This document shows positions 11,106 through 13,563 of a stretch of 13,563 nucleotides of DNA, in pieces. This DNA comes from GCA-2746235 sp049609225. GTDB lineage: Bacteria; Planctomycetota; UBA1135. The translations under genes and the position numbers were made by a program. The notes under the pieces are model-generated. The model had not been told where the DNA came from, made no database searches, and was given only the letters and a program-made list of their open reading frames with translations. How positions within the stretch are numbered: the stretch's first letter is position 1; each line of letters begins with the position of its first letter. The stretch covers positions 1 to 13,563 of the forward strand of contig JBMYYH010000087.1 of NCBI GenBank assembly GCA_049609225.1. Reading direction: 5' to 3'.

Positions 11106-13563
11106 CTAAGGCCAAATGACGATCCGGAAAAGGTTCGAGTCCTGGATAACCGTACCCATTTCAACAGCCTCAAAGAAATAAGTCGCTCCCACCTGATTGG
11201 AGGTTGCAGCTTGTGGAAGTGTGAATTGGCTGGTGCCATCAGGGAGAAATATACCTGTCCCGAGGACTGTGAAGTTTGGACCTAAATCAAAATGGTGGGT
11301 CCCGGATTGCCACCCTCCAGTAGGAGCTTGGGGAGATACACGGATTTCATATCCGACACCAGGCGTGCCTTCACTTAAATCTAGAACTGGAATCTCTCCA
11401 ACAGAAACTGCGGTTTCCCCCATACAGGAGAGGGTGTTTGAGGGCTCGGAGCCTGCCGGGGACCCCTCCAAAGAGCTGACAGAAACATTGTCAATTCCCC
11501 AACCGCCATAGTTATTTCCCGAGTCGGATTGCAACCCAAATCGTAGTTTAAACAATTGCCCGTTTAACGCTGGCGGCAATAGGTAGTTCATGTTCTTCCA
11601 GGACAAGTCACGAATCAGCAAGGGAGTGGATTCCCAAATCAATATTTCGGAACCGCCTGTGGATGTAACGGCCGAGATGCTCAACCGATCACCTAGGGCA
11701 ATGCTCGACCATCGATCAAAGTTTAAGACTAAACCGACTGAATTAGTGGCATCAAGAATGGGGGACTCCAAAAAAGAATCCACTCCAGACCGGTATGCCC
11801 CATCCCAATTTTCTTTTATGTCCGTTCCCCAAATCAGGTTTTCAGTTGGCGGGGTTGGAGGGTCATGCCACAAGGTGCCGAAAGACACCCCCTGATTCCC
11901 GCCAGGGTTTTCGCGTTGCCAATCGTCAAAACTAGGATTGTTGTTGTCCTGATGTGTCCATCCTTGGTCCTTGCCAGGTGTGGATTCGAACTTGGTATAA
12001 AACAGTGGTTGAGAGGAGCCAATCATAAACGTGTGGCTGCCGTCACTAGGCGAACTTACCTGGTATGCGTTTGGGCCCGCAGAGTAGCTTGCAAGAATTG
12101 CATATTCAATAACCGCAGGTGAAGGAATGGCTGGGATTGTGCCAGAGTAGGTATCCCCACTAACATTGCTCATGACGATTGATCCGGAAGCGCCCGAAAG
12201 GATTTCGGTGAACTCCAACTCAACGGAATTGATGGATCCAAAAGAAAAATCTGGGTTCCTACTTACCTCAGCAATAACCTGAAATGAAGATGAATCATGG
12301 ATGGAATTAGGAAGTGGAGAGTGCTCAATAAAGAAAGCATTGGTCCCGAAAGGCTCCCATCCATGGCTGGTAAAAGCAGCCTCGATTTGAGCAAAATGAG
12401 GTGTTCCGTCTGCCAAGTTGGAGTTGTCATCATCACATGCAATCCACATATCTCGGATTCTTGTATCAACGAATCCGAAGGAGAATGAGGAAGTAACTGC
12501 TGGAAGCAGTTCTTCAGCAGCCAATGGGGGGATGGAGTTATAAAGATCCCACAATGCCCCCATTAATGGAAGGCCATCCTCGTGTGGATTAGCGTTGCAG
12601 CCGCCAAGAGAATTTCTGCACCACTGGCTGTTGTTGACTCCGCTCCGGACGAAAGTGCCTGGGCCCGCATAGTTCCTACCCACAAGTTCGTCATTGGTGA
12701 AATACATCGCCCAAGCATCGGCGAGCCCCTCCTGAAGACCGTTGTTTCCAGTAGTGCCCTGAATCCAAGTGGAAGAATAAAGCCAATGGCCAATCTCATG
12801 GACAATTACAGAAGCAAATGCCATGTTTTCGAAGCCACTGCCTGAAGCGGCAAACACAAGATTTCCGTCGTATACTGCATTGCCATAGGACACAAACGGA
12901 GGGGTTCGGTTTACATCTGCAATAATTGGCAAGGCATCGAGTTCGAAGTAGCCCGGGCCAAGGTTGTTCAGGTATAATTTAAACTCTTGCATTGTGGAAA
13001 AGACGTTGTATTTTGCAGTTAGATTTTCCAACAGCGACTGGTTGAGATCCACCTGTTGCCCCGTTCCGCTTACAATAGATGTTTCGTCGGCACTGCCGGT
13101 GCGGTCAATTACCTCGAACTGGGCAATATCATCCCTTGTCCTGAAGCCCAATAGATGAGGGGGCGAGCCAATTGTGTTGAGCGTGAAAAAACCTGATGCG
13201 GAACTGCTTGTTGAGTTGCTTGTTCCAATTTCATCAACTCGCATTCTTGCCATTTCCTTGGAGACTGAACCTGCTCCAGGGAATTCTTCGGTCAAGGCAG
13301 TGATAGTCCCCGAAACGGGCACAACTTCAACGGCAGGTTCCTTTGAGCAAAGAAATCGTTCGGAATGACTCAGAACGATTTCATTTGATTTGCTAGCCTT
13401 GATAAAGAGTTTTTCCTTTAGCCCATTCTCTTGGCTTTCTACAACGAAAGCCCAGCACAAATAATCCTCGTCGAGATTAGAGTAAGACTGGGCAATCCAA
13501 GTCAGTTTTCCGGAGGAGATCGAAAAATCCCTAGACGGAACTCTCTCATTTGCCCAAGACCTT
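11106..13563 (-). CDS. Secreted zinc metalloprotease, gluzincin type, multidomain (5' truncated)
   Basis: The gene enters from the right edge with its N-terminus missing; about 818 residues are visible and the frame is open to base 13563, so TTG 13460 is not the start. The first visible part (KLTWIAQSY, then LCWAFVVES) resembles a PepSY/FTP-type propeptide. The catalytic motif HEIGH is encoded at 12800-12786, and QEGLAD at 12734-12717 supplies a likely third zinc ligand, Glu, 19 residues after the second His, as in thermolysin/fungalysin-like enzymes. NLADGTPHFAQI further on is a motif I associate with the M36-like group. Next come an Ig-like segment, a jelly-roll segment at about 12005-11475 ending GGWGIDNVSV (MAM-like or immune-inhibitor-A-like), and a beta-rich C-terminal module at 11438-11109. 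It should be secreted and digest extracellular protein, although the signal peptide is outside the window. GC content is visibly lower than in the genes at left. Confidence 0.85.
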   Translation of the reverse strand, partial: RSWANERVPSRDFSISSGKLTWIAQSYSNLDEDYLCWAFVVESQENGLKEKLFIKASKSNEIVLSHSERFLCSKEPAVEVVPVSGTITALTEEFPGAGSVSKEMARMRVDEIGTSNSTSSSASGFFTLNTIGSPPHLLGFRTRDDIAQFEVIDRTGSADETSIVSGTGQQVDLNQSLLENLTAKYNVFSTMQEFKLYLNNLGPGYFELDALPIIADVNRTPPFVSYGNAVYDGNLVFAASGSGFENMAFASVIVHEIGHWLYSSTWIQGTTGNNGLQEGLADAWAMYFTNDELVGRNYAGPGTFVRSGVNNSQWCRNSLGGCNANPHEDGLPLMGALWDLYNSIPPLAAEELLPAVTSSFSFGFVDTRIRDMWIACDDDNSNLADGTPHFAQIEAAFTSHGWEPFGTNAFFIEHSPLPNSIHDSSSFQVIAEVSRNPDFSFGSINSVELEFTEILSGASGSIVMSNVSGDTYSGTIPAIPSPAVIEYAILASYSAGPNAYQVSSPSDGSHTFMIGSSQPLFYTKFESTPGKDQGWTHQDNNNPSFDDWQRENPGGNQGVSFGTLWHDPPTPPTENLIWGTDIKENWDGAYRSGVDSFLESPILDATNSVGLVLNFDRWSSIALGDRLSISAVTSTGGSEILIWESTPLLIRDLSWKNMNYLLPPALNGQLFKLRFGLQSDSGNNYGGWGIDNVSVSSLEGSPAGSEPSNTLSCMGETAVSVGEIPVLDLSEGTPGVGYEIRVSPQAPTGGWQSGTHHFDLGPNFTVLGTGIFLPDGTSQFTLPQAATSNQVGATYFFEAVEMGTVIQDSNLFRIVIWP

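Noticed and set aside
1..13563. CRISPR array, tRNA, rRNA, transposase or prophage genes
   Set aside because: Neither strand shows regularly spaced repeats, cloverleaf-like sequences, or recombinase motifs.

Overview
The window carries eleven recognisable features of gene scale or clear terminator type on GC-rich DNA. The organism is most likely a Planctomycetota bacterium, or a close relative in the PVC group. This rests on three things: a seven-bladed FG-GAP secreted protein ending in a beta-rich C-terminal module of a kind I associate with planctomycete exoproteins, a secreted metalloprotease that seems to end in the same kind of module, and weak or absent Shine-Dalgarno sequences at almost every start. 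This is inference from protein style; no rRNA or marker gene is present.

Left part (1-6292, all + strand): a surface polysaccharide locus. In order it holds the 3' end of a sulfotransferase with a coiled-coil tail, an ABC-2 polysaccharide exporter permease (Wzm type), its ATPase (Wzt type, without a C-terminal glycan-binding domain), a family 2 glycosyltransferase, a WecA/MraY-type sugar-1-phosphate transferase that would start the glycan on undecaprenyl phosphate, and a long membrane-anchored nucleotide-sugar 4,6-dehydratase of the WbpM/CapD type. Together these could make an activated deoxy-amino sugar, load the first sugar on the lipid carrier, extend it, sulfate it and export it by an ABC-dependent route. 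The permease and ATPase genes overlap by 23 bases, and the ATPase and glycosyltransferase genes by an ATGA.

Middle part (6363-8651): a secreted FG-GAP beta-propeller protein (+) converges on a small cytoplasmic parvulin-type prolyl isomerase (-). A strong hairpin at 8067-8094 separates them.

Right part (8652-13563): a Fic-domain AMP transferase with a built-in inhibitory motif (+) is followed by an Ada-type alkylation-response protein (+). Ada converges on a large secreted zinc metalloprotease (-) that runs off the right edge. A perfect 14-bp inverted repeat covers the last codons of ada, only 17 bases from the stop of the metalloprotease. The metalloprotease gene is clearly poorer in GC than the polysaccharide locus.

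No intergenic stretch exceeds 300 bases; the longest is the 127-base divergent region 8652-8778. I see no tRNA, rRNA, CRISPR array, insertion sequence or phage gene. I do not see a clearly undescribed multi-gene system. The most unusual items are the split parvulin domain, the ada-terminal hairpin, the coiled-coil tail on the sulfotransferase, and a 14-base repeat shared by the regions just upstream of the Fic and ada genes.
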